The notes beneath the pieces were generated by a model. The model was given only the letters and a program-made list of their open reading frames with translations, searched no databases and was not told the origin of the DNA. Below, piece after piece: positions 52,132 to 59,946 of a DNA stretch of 64,000 nt. A program made the position numbers and the translations under genes. The number at the start of each line of letters is the position of its first letter. Position 1 is the stretch's first letter. The stretch is from CALDSL01 sp039810245 (lineage in GTDB: Bacteria > Chloroflexota > Anaerolineae > Anaerolineales > Anaerolineaceae): contig JBDHWQ010000009.1 in assembly GCA_039810245.1 (NCBI GenBank), positions 66,335-130,334 on the forward strand, in the 5' to 3' direction.

Positions 52132-53121
52132 TTACTTGTTCTTCCAGAGGGTCGAATCGGGCACGAACAGCGATTGGCCGAATTCTTCCTTACCAAACTG
52201 TTCGATCTTTTCCTGCACCGGCACCGAAATGATCCACTCGAGGAATTTCGTTGCCAGGTCCGCATTGATTTGCGGGCCTTTTTCGGGGTTGACAGTGATC
52301 ACGCCATACGGGTTGAGCAGCGAACTATCCTTTTCCACCAGGATGCCCAAACCCAGGCCATTCTTGGTGCGCGCCAGGTAGGTGGCGCGGTCACTGAGGG
52401 TGTAAGCCTGCTGCTCGTTGGCCATGGTCAGCACTTCGCCCATGCCCTGTCCGGCCGACTGGTACCAGTCGCCTTCGGGTGTGATTTCGGCTTTCTTCCA
52501 GATGCCCAGCTCTTTGGTGTGGGTGCCAGATTTATCACCGCGAGAGATAAAGGGCGATTTGGTTTCGGCGATCTTCTTGAACGCGTCCACCGCGCTGGTC
52601 ATGCCCTTGATGCCGGCCGGGTCCGTTTCGGGGCCGACAATCACGAAGTCGTTATACATCACGTCTTCGCGCCGGGCGCCGTCACCGGCTTCCATAAAGG
52701 CATCTTCCTGGGCGCGAGAGTGCACCAGCAGCACGTCGGCGTTGCCGTCCTTGCCAATTTGCAGCGCCTGGCCGGTGCCGTAAGCGATCACATCCACGCT
52801 GGTATTAAATTCTTTCTCAAAGTCGGGCAGCAGGTAGTCCAGCAGGCCGGAGTCCTGGGTGCTGGTGGTGGTGGCCAGGATCAGGCGGTCGGGCGTGCCG
52901 GCGCGGATGGTGGGAACCACCGTTGGCGTTGCCGCAACAGCCGGAGCAGTGGCTGGGGCCAGGGTAGGCGCGGCCTCGCTGGAATCGGGCGCGGGAACGG
53001 CGGGCGCGGCTTCTGTGGAGCCAGGTGCCTGGGTAGGCTCCGGTGTTGCCGCCGGGGCGCAGCCGGCCAGTGCATTCACCAGCAGCATGGCCAGCAAAAT
53101 CATGGGGAACAGCTTCTTCAT
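52132..53121 (-). CDS. tupA: Tungstate/molybdate ABC transporter binding protein (TupA-like)
   Basis: 329 residues from ATG 53121 (AGGAGA upstream; longer frame lacks a signal). Lipobox LAGC, then an Ala/Pro/Thr-rich spacer to about residue 75. Binding domain: LATTTSTQDSGLLDYLLP, VIAYGTGQALQIGKDGNADVLLVHSR, NDFVIVGPETDPAGIK, ISRGDKSGTHTKELGIW and TLSDRATYLA. The TTTSTxDSGLL and SRGDxSGTH motifs are characteristic of TupA-type tungstate receptors, though WtpA or ModA specificity cannot be excluded. Last transporter gene of the operon. It delivers oxyanion to the TupB-like permease and TupC-like ATPase. Confidence 0.88.
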   Translation of the reverse strand: MKKLFPMILLAMLLVNALAGCAPAATPEPTQAPGSTEAAPAVPAPDSSEAAPTLAPATAPAVAATPTVVPTIRAGTPDRLILATTTSTQDSGLLDYLLPDFEKEFNTSVDVIAYGTGQALQIGKDGNADVLLVHSRAQEDAFMEAGDGARREDVMYNDFVIVGPETDPAGIKGMTSAVDAFKKIAETKSPFISRGDKSGTHTKELGIWKKAEITPEGDWYQSAGQGMGEVLTMANEQQAYTLSDRATYLARTKNGLGLGILVEKDSSLLNPYGVITVNPEKGPQINADLATKFLEWIISVPVQEKIEQFGKEEFGQSLFVPDSTLWKNK

Positions 53122-53149
53122 CGTGTCTCTCTCCTTGAACAGCGTCGAA

Positions 53150-53905
53150 CTAGTAAACCATTTCGCCGCGCACGAACACCGCCGTACGCGGATCGGTGGG
53201 TTGGTTGAAAAACGCATCCACATCCGAAACTTCGATCAGCCTGCCATCCAGCAGAAACGCCACGCGCTGCGCCAGGCGTTTGGCCTGGAAAACGTTATGC
53301 GTCACCAGAACCAGCGTTGTACCCGCATGGCGGTTGCGATGCTGGATAATCTTTTCGATCAGGCCCACGTTGTAGGGGTCGAGGTTGGCGGTTGGTTCGT
53401 CCAGCAGCAGCACTTCGGGCTGCATCACCAGCGCGCGCGCCAGCGCCACGCGCTGCGCCTCACCGCCGGAGAGTGTGCCGGCCTTCTGGTGGGGCAGGTG
53501 TTCCAGGCCTACTTCGGCCAGGGCGGCGGCCACACGTTCTTTTGTATCGCGTGTGCTGCGCGCGCCGCGCAGTTCCAGCCCAAAACGCACGTTCGCATCC
53601 ACGCTGCGGTTGAGCAGCATGGGGTGCTGAAAGACCATCGTCACCCGCCGGCGCAAGTCCAGTGGAGCATCGTTGGCGGGGGTGAAGTCATACGTATGGA
53701 AGCGCACCCTGCCCTGCGAGGGCGGCTCGAGGAAATTGAGCAGGCGCAGCAGCGTGCTCTTGCCCGCGCCGCTTGGCCCTACCAGCGCCAGGATTTCGCC
53801 GGGATAGATGCTCAAGCTGTCCACTTCCAGCACATTACGCGTGCCGTACGTTTTGGTGACGCCCTCCAGCGTGTAGACCGGGTCGCTCAACGTGGCATTA
53901 TTCAT
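53150..53905 (-). CDS. tupC: Tungstate/molybdate ABC transporter ATPase (TupC-like)
   Basis: 251 residues. Walker A LVGPSGAGKSTLLRLLN, Q-loop VFQHPMLLNRSV, signature LSGGEAQRVALARAL, Walker B VLLLDEPTANLDP, H-loop VLVTHNVF. Overlaps the permease gene by 8 bases. The shared layout and neighbours support oxyanion import. No C-terminal mop regulatory domain is present, unlike ModC, which favours TupC. Confidence 0.87.
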   Translation of the reverse strand: MNNATLSDPVYTLEGVTKTYGTRNVLEVDSLSIYPGEILALVGPSGAGKSTLLRLLNFLEPPSQGRVRFHTYDFTPANDAPLDLRRRVTMVFQHPMLLNRSVDANVRFGLELRGARSTRDTKERVAAALAEVGLEHLPHQKAGTLSGGEAQRVALARALVMQPEVLLLDEPTANLDPYNVGLIEKIIQHRNRHAGTTLVLVTHNVFQAKRLAQRVAFLLDGRLIEVSDVDAFFNQPTDPRTAVFVRGEMVY

Positions 53906-54566
53906 CGAAAGATTTCCCCTGCAAGCGCAGCATGGCCAGGTTGACCACGAAGGTGATGCCCAGCAGGATCATGCCCAGCGCAATGGCCAGGTTGAAGTCA
54001 CCCTGGCGGGTGGAGAGCACAATGGCCGTGGTGAGCACGCGCGTGCGGCCCTCGATATTACCGCCTACCATCATCACCGCGCCGACCTCGGAAATAATGC
54101 CACCGAAACCTGCGATGATTGCCACAACTACCCCGATGCGCGCTTCCCTTAATATCGTCATCGCGGCCTGGCGTTTGGTGGCGCCGAGCGCCATTACCTG
54201 CTGGCGCAGGCGCTTATCCACGCCCATTACCGCTGCCATCGTAAAGCCGGACACCAGCGGGAAGGAGATGATGCTCTTCGCCACTACCATGGCGCCGGGG
54301 GTAAACAGCGCCGGCACAAACGGCAGGTTGAGCGAGCCCAGCGGGCCGCTGCGTGACAGCAGCAGATAGACGAACAGGCCGATTACCACCGGCGGAAAGC
54401 CCATGCCGGTGTAGAGCAGGGCAATCAGCAGGCGGCGGCCGGTGAAGCGGTTGAGCCCGAGGAAGACGCCGATTGGTATGCCGATCAGCGTGCTGATCAG
54501 CAGAGCGGCCCCGGAAACCTGGAGCGAGAGAAGAATGATTTCAGTTAGCTCAGCGCTCATCGTCAC
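53898..54566 (-). CDS. tupB: Tungstate/molybdate ABC transporter permease (TupB-like)
   Basis: 222 residues. About five transmembrane helices and an EAA-type loop (VMALGATKRQAAMTILREARIGVVVAI). First gene of the transporter set. Start is the GTG at 54566 or the ATG at 54560; neither has a strong ribosome binding site. Closest pattern is TupB/WtpB. It is preceded by a promoter and operator that match those of the regulator. Confidence 0.87.
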   Translation of the reverse strand: MTMSAELTEIILLSLQVSGAALLISTLIGIPIGVFLGLNRFTGRRLLIALLYTGMGFPPVVIGLFVYLLLSRSGPLGSLNLPFVPALFTPGAMVVAKSIISFPLVSGFTMAAVMGVDKRLRQQVMALGATKRQAAMTILREARIGVVVAIIAGFGGIISEVGAVMMVGGNIEGRTRVLTTAIVLSTRQGDFNLAIALGMILLGITFVVNLAMLRLQGKSFDE

Positions 54567-54577
54567 AGGCCTGGATT

Positions 54578-54587
54578 GGAGGTGATC
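54578..54587 (-). promoter_or_regulatory. Anti-Shine-Dalgarno-like sequence in the tup leader
   Basis: The minus-strand leader contains GATCACCTCC, identical to the common 3' end of 16S rRNA, about 12 bases before the first start codon. It could pair with a purine-rich site in the same transcript; it may also be coincidence. Confidence 0.3.
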
Positions 54588-54610
54588 TATCCTGATACGT
54601 GCTGATGAAA

Positions 54611-54651
54611 TGTAACGCTACAAGTATAAAGCTGAATCAACGTATTGTAAA
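54611..54651 (-). promoter_or_regulatory. Promoter and operator of the tupBCA-like operon
   Basis: TTTACA (54651-54646) and TATACT (54628-54623) on the minus strand with a 17-base spacer. TGTA-ACGC-TACA at 54611-54622 follows the -10 box, with the same layout as at 52035-52058. The start would be near 54617, inside the operator. Confidence 0.7.
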
Positions 54652-55076
54652 GCAAGCGTGTTCACTTATTCGGGTTTGTATGGTAAGGATTTCGACTGGA
54701 AAATGGTAATTCGCCACATTTATATTACAAATATCACTTGAAGTCTGGCCGGAGTGGCATACACTTAATAACAGCTTCTTTCTCCAAGCGTTTGATCCCA
54801 ACCCTGCACGCAAACCAATATACCGCATCGAAGCAAGCACTGATTTCAACGGCATTGCGCCAACGACGAGCATCTTGATTCTTCGAGAAAGAATGCGCGT
54901 ATAGCTGCGCACCAGCTTAAGGGGGATAGCCAGCGTTGATCTTGCCACCTGTATCCATTGCAGATATCCAGTCGATTTCGGCTGCAGCTAACGGCTGCGA
55001 GACCGGTCATTTCTGGCGCATATAGGCCATATCGCGCCGGCACAACTGAATCGTTCATCATCTCAGGAGGGGAGTT

Positions 55077-58000
55077 ATGAGCAGAGTACGGTTTCTTGGG
55101 GCAGCATTATTGATCGCCGTCCTGTTATTTGGCGCGGTTGCCAGCGCGCAGGCGCAGGGCGAGCCGCCGCCCTTCCCGTCCAGCTTTTACGGCGAAATCC
55201 ACGTCAGTGATAATGGACTGAGCGTGGGCAGCATCATCGAAGTTTTTGTGCCCGGCCACGTGGATACGCCGGTGGCGACGACCAGCGCATTTATTTCCGG
55301 CTCGTTGCTGGTCTATCGCGTGGATGTTCCCTGCGAGACCGAGGATACCTCGGGCGGCCTGGAAAATGATATAGTCACCTTCCGGTTCAACGGCCGGACG
55401 CTGGCGACCGGCATTTTCCATTCTAACGATAACCAGAACGTCAATTTCCATCCCCCGGCAGCCAGCGCGGGTGGTTCCTACGTCACGCTGCTGGGGCAGT
55501 CCACTACCTTTTCGGCGGCGCTCAACGACTGGCTGACGAGCGATACGCACACCTATGCCTGGGACCTGGATGGTGACGGTGCGTACGATGACTCGACTGC
55601 GCAAAGCCCAGCCTACCTGTACACCACCACCGGCTTGAAGACGGTAGGACTGAGGATTACCGACAGCCAGGGCGGCCAGGGTACAGCAACGGCCACAGTG
55701 GCGGTGATCACCATCAGCGGGCTGGCCGGGCAGGTGTATGATGGCAACCCGCACCCGGTGGCGATCAGCGGATTGGAAGCCCCACTGACCAGCACAATAA
55801 CCTATACCGGTTCGACTACTCCGCCGACCAACGCGGGTAGCTATGCCGTGGTGGCGCGGATCTACAACGGCGCATCGCTGATGGGCAGCTTCACCGATAC
55901 CCTGGTAGTCGCCCAGCGCGCTGCTTCGGTAACAGCGGACGCCGCCGGAAAAGTGTTTGGTGATACCGATCCGGCGTTGACCGGCGTGCTGACAGGTTTT
56001 CTGCCGGCAGACGGCGTGAGCGCCAGCTACAGCCGCGCGGCAGGCGAAGATGCGGGCGCATATACCATCAGCGCTACGCTCAGCCCCGCCGGCGTGCTGC
56101 CGAACTATGATATCGACTACAATACTGCGCAGTTCACCATCAGCCCGCGCTCCGTCACGGTTACGCCGGATGCCGGGCAGTCGAAAGTATACGGTTCGAC
56201 CGACCCGGCGCTGACCTACACGGCCTCGGTAGGCGGTGTCACGTTCAACGGGGCACTGGGCCGCGCTCCTGGGAATGGTGTGGGTACCTATGCCATCACC
56301 ATCGGCACGCTTTCGGCCGGCCTCAACTATACAATCACCCTCGCGCCTGCGACCTTTTCCATTACGACGCGGCCTATCACTGTCACCGCGAATGCCGCCA
56401 GCAAAGCCTACGGCGACCTCGACCCGGCATTCACCTACGCGGTCACCAGCGGCAGCCTGGTGGCGGGTGACAGCCTTACTGGCGCGCTGGAACGCCAGGC
56501 GGGCACCGCAGTGGGCAGCTACGCCATTAACGCCGGCACGTTGACTGCCGGCCCGAACTACAATCTGACCTTCGTGGGCGCCAACCTGACGATCACCACC
56601 CGCGCGGTGACCGTGACCGCCAACGCGCGCAGCAAGGTGTATGGCGACGCCGATCCGGCGCTGACCTATGCCATCACGAGCGGCAACCTGGTGGCGGGCG
56701 ATAACTTCAGCGGTGCATTGATTCGCGAAGCCGGCGATAACGCCGGGGCATATGCCATTCAGCAGGGCACGCTGGCGCTCAATAGCAACTACGCGCTCAC
56801 CTATATCGGCGCGACCTTCACCATCAATCCTCGGCCGGTGACCGTGACCCCCACCACCGGGCTGACCAAGGTGTACGGCGGCGTTGACCCGGCATTCACC
56901 TATACTTCCTCGGAAGCCGGCGCCAGCTTTACCGGCGCGCTGGGCCGCACCGCGGGTGAGTCCGTCGGCAGCTATGCCTACACCCTGAACACGCTGAGCG
57001 CGGGGTCAAACTACACCATCACCCTGGCCGCGGGCAGCTTCAGTATCACCGCCCGGCCGATAACGGTCACCGCGGAGATAAAAACCAAAGTCTACGGTGA
57101 CCCGGACCCGGAATTGACCTACCAGGTCACCAGCGGCAATCTGGTGGCGGGAGACAGCCTGAGCGGTGAACTGAGCCGCGCCGCCGGTGAAGCGGTGGGT
57201 TCACGCGCCATTCTGCAAAACACGCTGGCCGCCGGCCCCAATTACATACTCACCTACGTAGGTGCCAACCTGACCATTACTGCCCGGCCGGTGACCGTCA
57301 CCGCGGACGCGAAGACGAAAGTCTACGGTGACGCCGATCCGGCGCTGACTTACCAGATCACCGCCGGCGGCCTGGCGTTCAGCGACGTTTTCACCGGCGC
57401 GTTAACCCGCGAGGCCGGCAGCAACGTGGGCGAGTACGCCATCCAGCGTGGCACGCTGGCGCTGAGCAGCAACTACACCCTCACCTACGTTGGCGCGACG
57501 TTCAGCATCACGCCCAAAGGCATCACCGTGACGGCCACGCCCGGCCAGACCAAGGTGTATGGCAACCCGGATCCGGTGTTCGCCTACACATCTTCGGAAG
57601 TCGGGCTGACCTTCACCGGCGCGCTCGGGCGCGCCACGGGAAACCCGGTGGGAACGTACGCCATCAACCAGGGCAACCTGAGCGCGGGGACCAACTACAG
57701 CATCACCTTTGTGCCCGCAACGTTCAGCATCACCGCGCGGCCTATCACCGTTACGGCCGAAAACAAATCGAAGCTGTTTGGCGCGGGTGATCCACCGCTG
57801 ACCTGGGCCATCGGTCCGGGCAGCCTGGCCTACAGCGATACGCTGAGTGGCGCACTGGTGCGTGACGCGGGCGAGGCGGTGGGCAGCTACACCATCCGCC
57901 AGGGCTCGCTGGCCGCCGGCAGCAACTACACACTGACCTTTGTGACCGGCACGCTGATCATCAACCCGGCGCAGCACAACATCTCGCTGCAGGCGGGCTG

Positions 58001-58520
58001 GAACCTGGTATCGTTCAACCTGCACCCGGCCAGCACCGCCATCGCAGACGTACTGGCGTCGGTCAACGGCAATTGGGATGTGGTGTATGCCTGGGATGCC
58101 ACCGGAGGTCACTCCGGCGATGGTAACTGGTTGAGCTGTGACACCATCCCGCAAACGCTCGATACGCTGAACACGCTTGACGAGACCACCGGTTTCTGGA
58201 TCCACATGACGGCGGCCGACACGCTGGAAATCCGTGGCACGTTTGCCGCCAGCAATATCACCCTGCACACCGCAGCGGGGGGTTGGAACCTGGTGGGCTA
58301 TCCCTCAGCCAGCAATGGCGCCATGCCCACGATCCTCACCACGCACGGCGTGACCGATTACACCTTCGTCTACTCATACCAGGCGGTTGACACGGCCGAC
58401 CCGTGGAAGCTGTACGACACCACCGGCCCTGGCTATGCCAATGACCTGACCACCCTGCGCCCCGGTTACGGCTACTGGATCTATGTGGACGCCAATAATA
58501 CCTGGGCCGTCCCGTATTGA
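55077..58520 (+). CDS. Large exported MBG-repeat/PKD protein with GWNLVSF C-terminal domain
   Basis: 1147 residues; AGGAGGGG before the ATG. Signal peptide to about residue 27; an N-terminal domain (PFPSSFYGEIHVSDNGLSVG to FRFNGRTLATG, about 30-125) shared with the next two genes; a PKD domain (AGGSYVTLLGQ, TYAWDLDGDGAYDD, about 130-215); an MBG-type module (LAGQVYDGNPHPVAI); nine MBG_2-type repeats of about 75 residues (motif KVYGD.DPALTY ... GALxRxAGxxVGxYAI, about 280-965); and a C-terminal domain that begins ISLQAGWNLVSF and ends YGYWIYVDANNTWAVPY. No catalytic motif. Probably a surface or adhesive protein, first of the cluster. Confidence 0.82.
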   Translation: MSRVRFLGAALLIAVLLFGAVASAQAQGEPPPFPSSFYGEIHVSDNGLSVGSIIEVFVPGHVDTPVATTSAFISGSLLVYRVDVPCETEDTSGGLENDIVTFRFNGRTLATGIFHSNDNQNVNFHPPAASAGGSYVTLLGQSTTFSAALNDWLTSDTHTYAWDLDGDGAYDDSTAQSPAYLYTTTGLKTVGLRITDSQGGQGTATATVAVITISGLAGQVYDGNPHPVAISGLEAPLTSTITYTGSTTPPTNAGSYAVVARIYNGASLMGSFTDTLVVAQRAASVTADAAGKVFGDTDPALTGVLTGFLPADGVSASYSRAAGEDAGAYTISATLSPAGVLPNYDIDYNTAQFTISPRSVTVTPDAGQSKVYGSTDPALTYTASVGGVTFNGALGRAPGNGVGTYAITIGTLSAGLNYTITLAPATFSITTRPITVTANAASKAYGDLDPAFTYAVTSGSLVAGDSLTGALERQAGTAVGSYAINAGTLTAGPNYNLTFVGANLTITTRAVTVTANARSKVYGDADPALTYAITSGNLVAGDNFSGALIREAGDNAGAYAIQQGTLALNSNYALTYIGATFTINPRPVTVTPTTGLTKVYGGVDPAFTYTSSEAGASFTGALGRTAGESVGSYAYTLNTLSAGSNYTITLAAGSFSITARPITVTAEIKTKVYGDPDPELTYQVTSGNLVAGDSLSGELSRAAGEAVGSRAILQNTLAAGPNYILTYVGANLTITARPVTVTADAKTKVYGDADPALTYQITAGGLAFSDVFTGALTREAGSNVGEYAIQRGTLALSSNYTLTYVGATFSITPKGITVTATPGQTKVYGNPDPVFAYTSSEVGLTFTGALGRATGNPVGTYAINQGNLSAGTNYSITFVPATFSITARPITVTAENKSKLFGAGDPPLTWAIGPGSLAYSDTLSGALVRDAGEAVGSYTIRQGSLAAGSNYTLTFVTGTLIINPAQHNISLQAGWNLVSFNLHPASTAIADVLASVNGNWDVVYAWDATGGHSGDGNWLSCDTIPQTLDTLNTLDETTGFWIHMTAADTLEIRGTFAASNITLHTAAGGWNLVGYPSASNGAMPTILTTHGVTDYTFVYSYQAVDTADPWKLYDTTGPGYANDLTTLRPGYGYWIYVDANNTWAVPY

Positions 58521-58534
58521 TCGGTTTGCTCTAT

Positions 58535-58566
58535 CCTGCGAGAGCGGCAGCCGCCGCTCTCGCAGG
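58535..58566 (+). terminator. Strong hairpin between the first two surface-protein genes
   Basis: CCTGCGAGAGCGGC (58535-58548) pairs perfectly with GCCGCTCTCGCAGG (58553-58566), 4-base loop, 14 bases after the stop. No T tract, so it may stabilise the upstream mRNA or attenuate transcription. Confidence 0.6.
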
Positions 58567-58593
58567 ACACGCAAAGCCAGTAAGGGAGTGTGT

Positions 58594-59376
58594 ATGCGTT
58601 TCCGCATAAGGCTGATCATATTTCTGATCCTATTGTCCGCATTGTACCTGCCCTATGCGCCGGTCCAGGCATTTCCACCGCTGCCGTCCAGTATCTACGG
58701 CGTGATCAAGGTCAATGGGGCAAATGTGCCGGATGGCACGCGCGTGGAAGCCATGGTAGATGGCGCGGTGGTGGCGTATGCCGCATCGCGCACCTATGAA
58801 GGCAGCTCGGTTTACTCGCTGGACGTCCCGGGAGATGACAGTTCGACCGCGGCCGTCGAGGGCGGGCGCGAGGGCGGTGTGATCACATTCCGCGTGGGCG
58901 GCGTGGCGGCCAGGGAAACCGGCACATGGCGCAGCGGCACCCATGCGCAACTCGACTTGAGCGTTACCGCCGCGACTGCCATTGCCAGCCCGCAGCCCAC
59001 CCGCACGCCGCTGCCCACGCAGACCGCCATCCGCGTGGAGCCCAGGGCAACTGCTATCGTCACCCCGGCCGCGCCGCTGGCGGTGCATGTAAACCCACCC
59101 GCCGCGACACAGGTTTCGACCGTCTTATCAGCGAGCGATGCACCGGTCACACTACCCGTACTGGTAGTCCCGGCCACGCCTACTGCCTCGCCGGCTGTCT
59201 CACTCACCGTTGCGCAGACGCAGCCAACGGCTGCTCAGGCCGCGCTGGTAGCGCCGGCCATGCCGGTAGCGCCAGAAGTGCCGCCATCTTCCCGCGGCGG
59301 GTGGGCGCTGGCCGGGTCGGCCGCGGCGCTGCTTACCGGGCTGTTTGTGGCCATCCGTATCCGCAGCAGGAAGTAA
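58594..59376 (+). CDS. Exported protein with the shared N-terminal domain and C-terminal membrane anchor
   Basis: 260 residues from ATG 58594 (AAGGGAG upstream). Signal peptide (residues 1-28), then the shared about-100-residue domain (LPSSIYGVIKVNGANVPDGT, SLDVPGDDSST, GGREGGVITFRVGGVAA). A long Pro/Thr/Val/Ala-rich linker follows (about 130-230), then a C-terminal helix ALAGSAAALLTGLFVAIRI ending RSRK. This resembles a cell-surface anchor: extended stalk, helix, basic stop-transfer tail. The module order differs from the other cluster members, so it may tether the set to the membrane. Function unknown. Confidence 0.75.
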   Translation: MRFRIRLIIFLILLSALYLPYAPVQAFPPLPSSIYGVIKVNGANVPDGTRVEAMVDGAVVAYAASRTYEGSSVYSLDVPGDDSSTAAVEGGREGGVITFRVGGVAARETGTWRSGTHAQLDLSVTAATAIASPQPTRTPLPTQTAIRVEPRATAIVTPAAPLAVHVNPPAATQVSTVLSASDAPVTLPVLVVPATPTASPAVSLTVAQTQPTAAQAALVAPAMPVAPEVPPSSRGGWALAGSAAALLTGLFVAIRIRSRK

Positions 59377-59398
59377 TTTGCGCGTTGGAGAAGAGAAC

Positions 59399-59842
59399 AT
59401 GAACACGAAACAATTGGTCCTGATCCTGCTGTTGGTTTCCGGGCTGGCAATCTGCGGTATTTCCGCAGCACAGGCAGCACCGCCTCCCATCCCCTGCAAA
59501 GTGTATGGGAGCGTCCGGGTGGATGGCCTGAATGTGGCGGAAGGCACGCCGATCAGCGCCTGGATTAATGGCGTTCAGTACGCTGAATCGGCCATCTATC
59601 TATACAACGGGGTCAGCACCTATACCCTGACCATTCCGGGAGATGACCTGACGACACCGGACGTACGAGAAGGCGGGGTTGCGGGGGATGCGATCCATTT
59701 TCGCGTTGGTGAATTTATCGCCTCACAGATTGCAATCTGGCAGGGCAGCAGTACCGCCCGGCTGCAAGACCTGACATTTTACACTTCCAACCCGGATGCG
59801 CAGGCATTTTTCCCATTGGTTTTGGGCAACCGCCTGCCATAG
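59399..59842 (+). CDS. Small exported protein with the shared domain and FFPLVLGNRLP tail
   Basis: 147 residues from ATG 59399, with GGAGAAG upstream. Signal peptide (1-26), the shared domain (PIPCKVYGSVRVDGLNVAEG, TLTIPGDDLTT, EGGVAGDAIHFRVGEF), and a short C-terminal tail ending FFPLVLGNRLP. Hydrophobic-proline tails of the form LPLV followed by one or two basic residues close many exported Chloroflexota proteins, to my recollection, so this may be a sorting or anchoring signal. It is 22 bases from the preceding gene and probably co-transcribed. Confidence 0.75.
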   Translation: MNTKQLVLILLLVSGLAICGISAAQAAPPPIPCKVYGSVRVDGLNVAEGTPISAWINGVQYAESAIYLYNGVSTYTLTIPGDDLTTPDVREGGVAGDAIHFRVGEFIASQIAIWQGSSTARLQDLTFYTSNPDAQAFFPLVLGNRLP

Positions 59843-59946
59843 TATTCGCGCTGCAGGGCGTTGGATTATTCGTGTACATTTTGGATCCGCGATGCTCCTT
59901 CATCGCAGCTTTTTCAACTCAGTTCTGGTCCTAAGGAGTCATTCCC

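Larger units (their letters stand above)
54567..55076. other. Long AT-richer intergenic region
   Basis: 510 bases between the tup promoter (minus) and the surface-protein cluster (plus). The tup promoter and operator occupy 54611-54651; AGGAGGGG at 55065-55072 is the ribosome site of the next gene. A minus-strand open frame (54637-54948) gives a basic product unlike any family I recognise, with codon use unlike its neighbours, and is not called. No riboswitch motif or tRNA was recognised. The middle could hold plus-strand control elements. Confidence 0.55.

Noticed and set aside
54637..54948. 103-residue minus-strand open frame in the long intergenic region
   Set aside because: Basic, no recognised family, no good ribosome site; AT-rich intergenic codon use. 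Could be a decayed gene but not supportable.
54700..55076. c-di-GMP or other riboswitch before the surface-protein cluster
   Set aside because: Searched by eye for GEMM-like and other common motifs; GCAAAC occurs at 54812 but the paired helices do not fit.
55980..57970. Direct DNA repeats resembling a CRISPR array
   Set aside because: Periodicity of about 225 bases in frame reflects MBG protein repeats; no short identical repeats with unique spacers.
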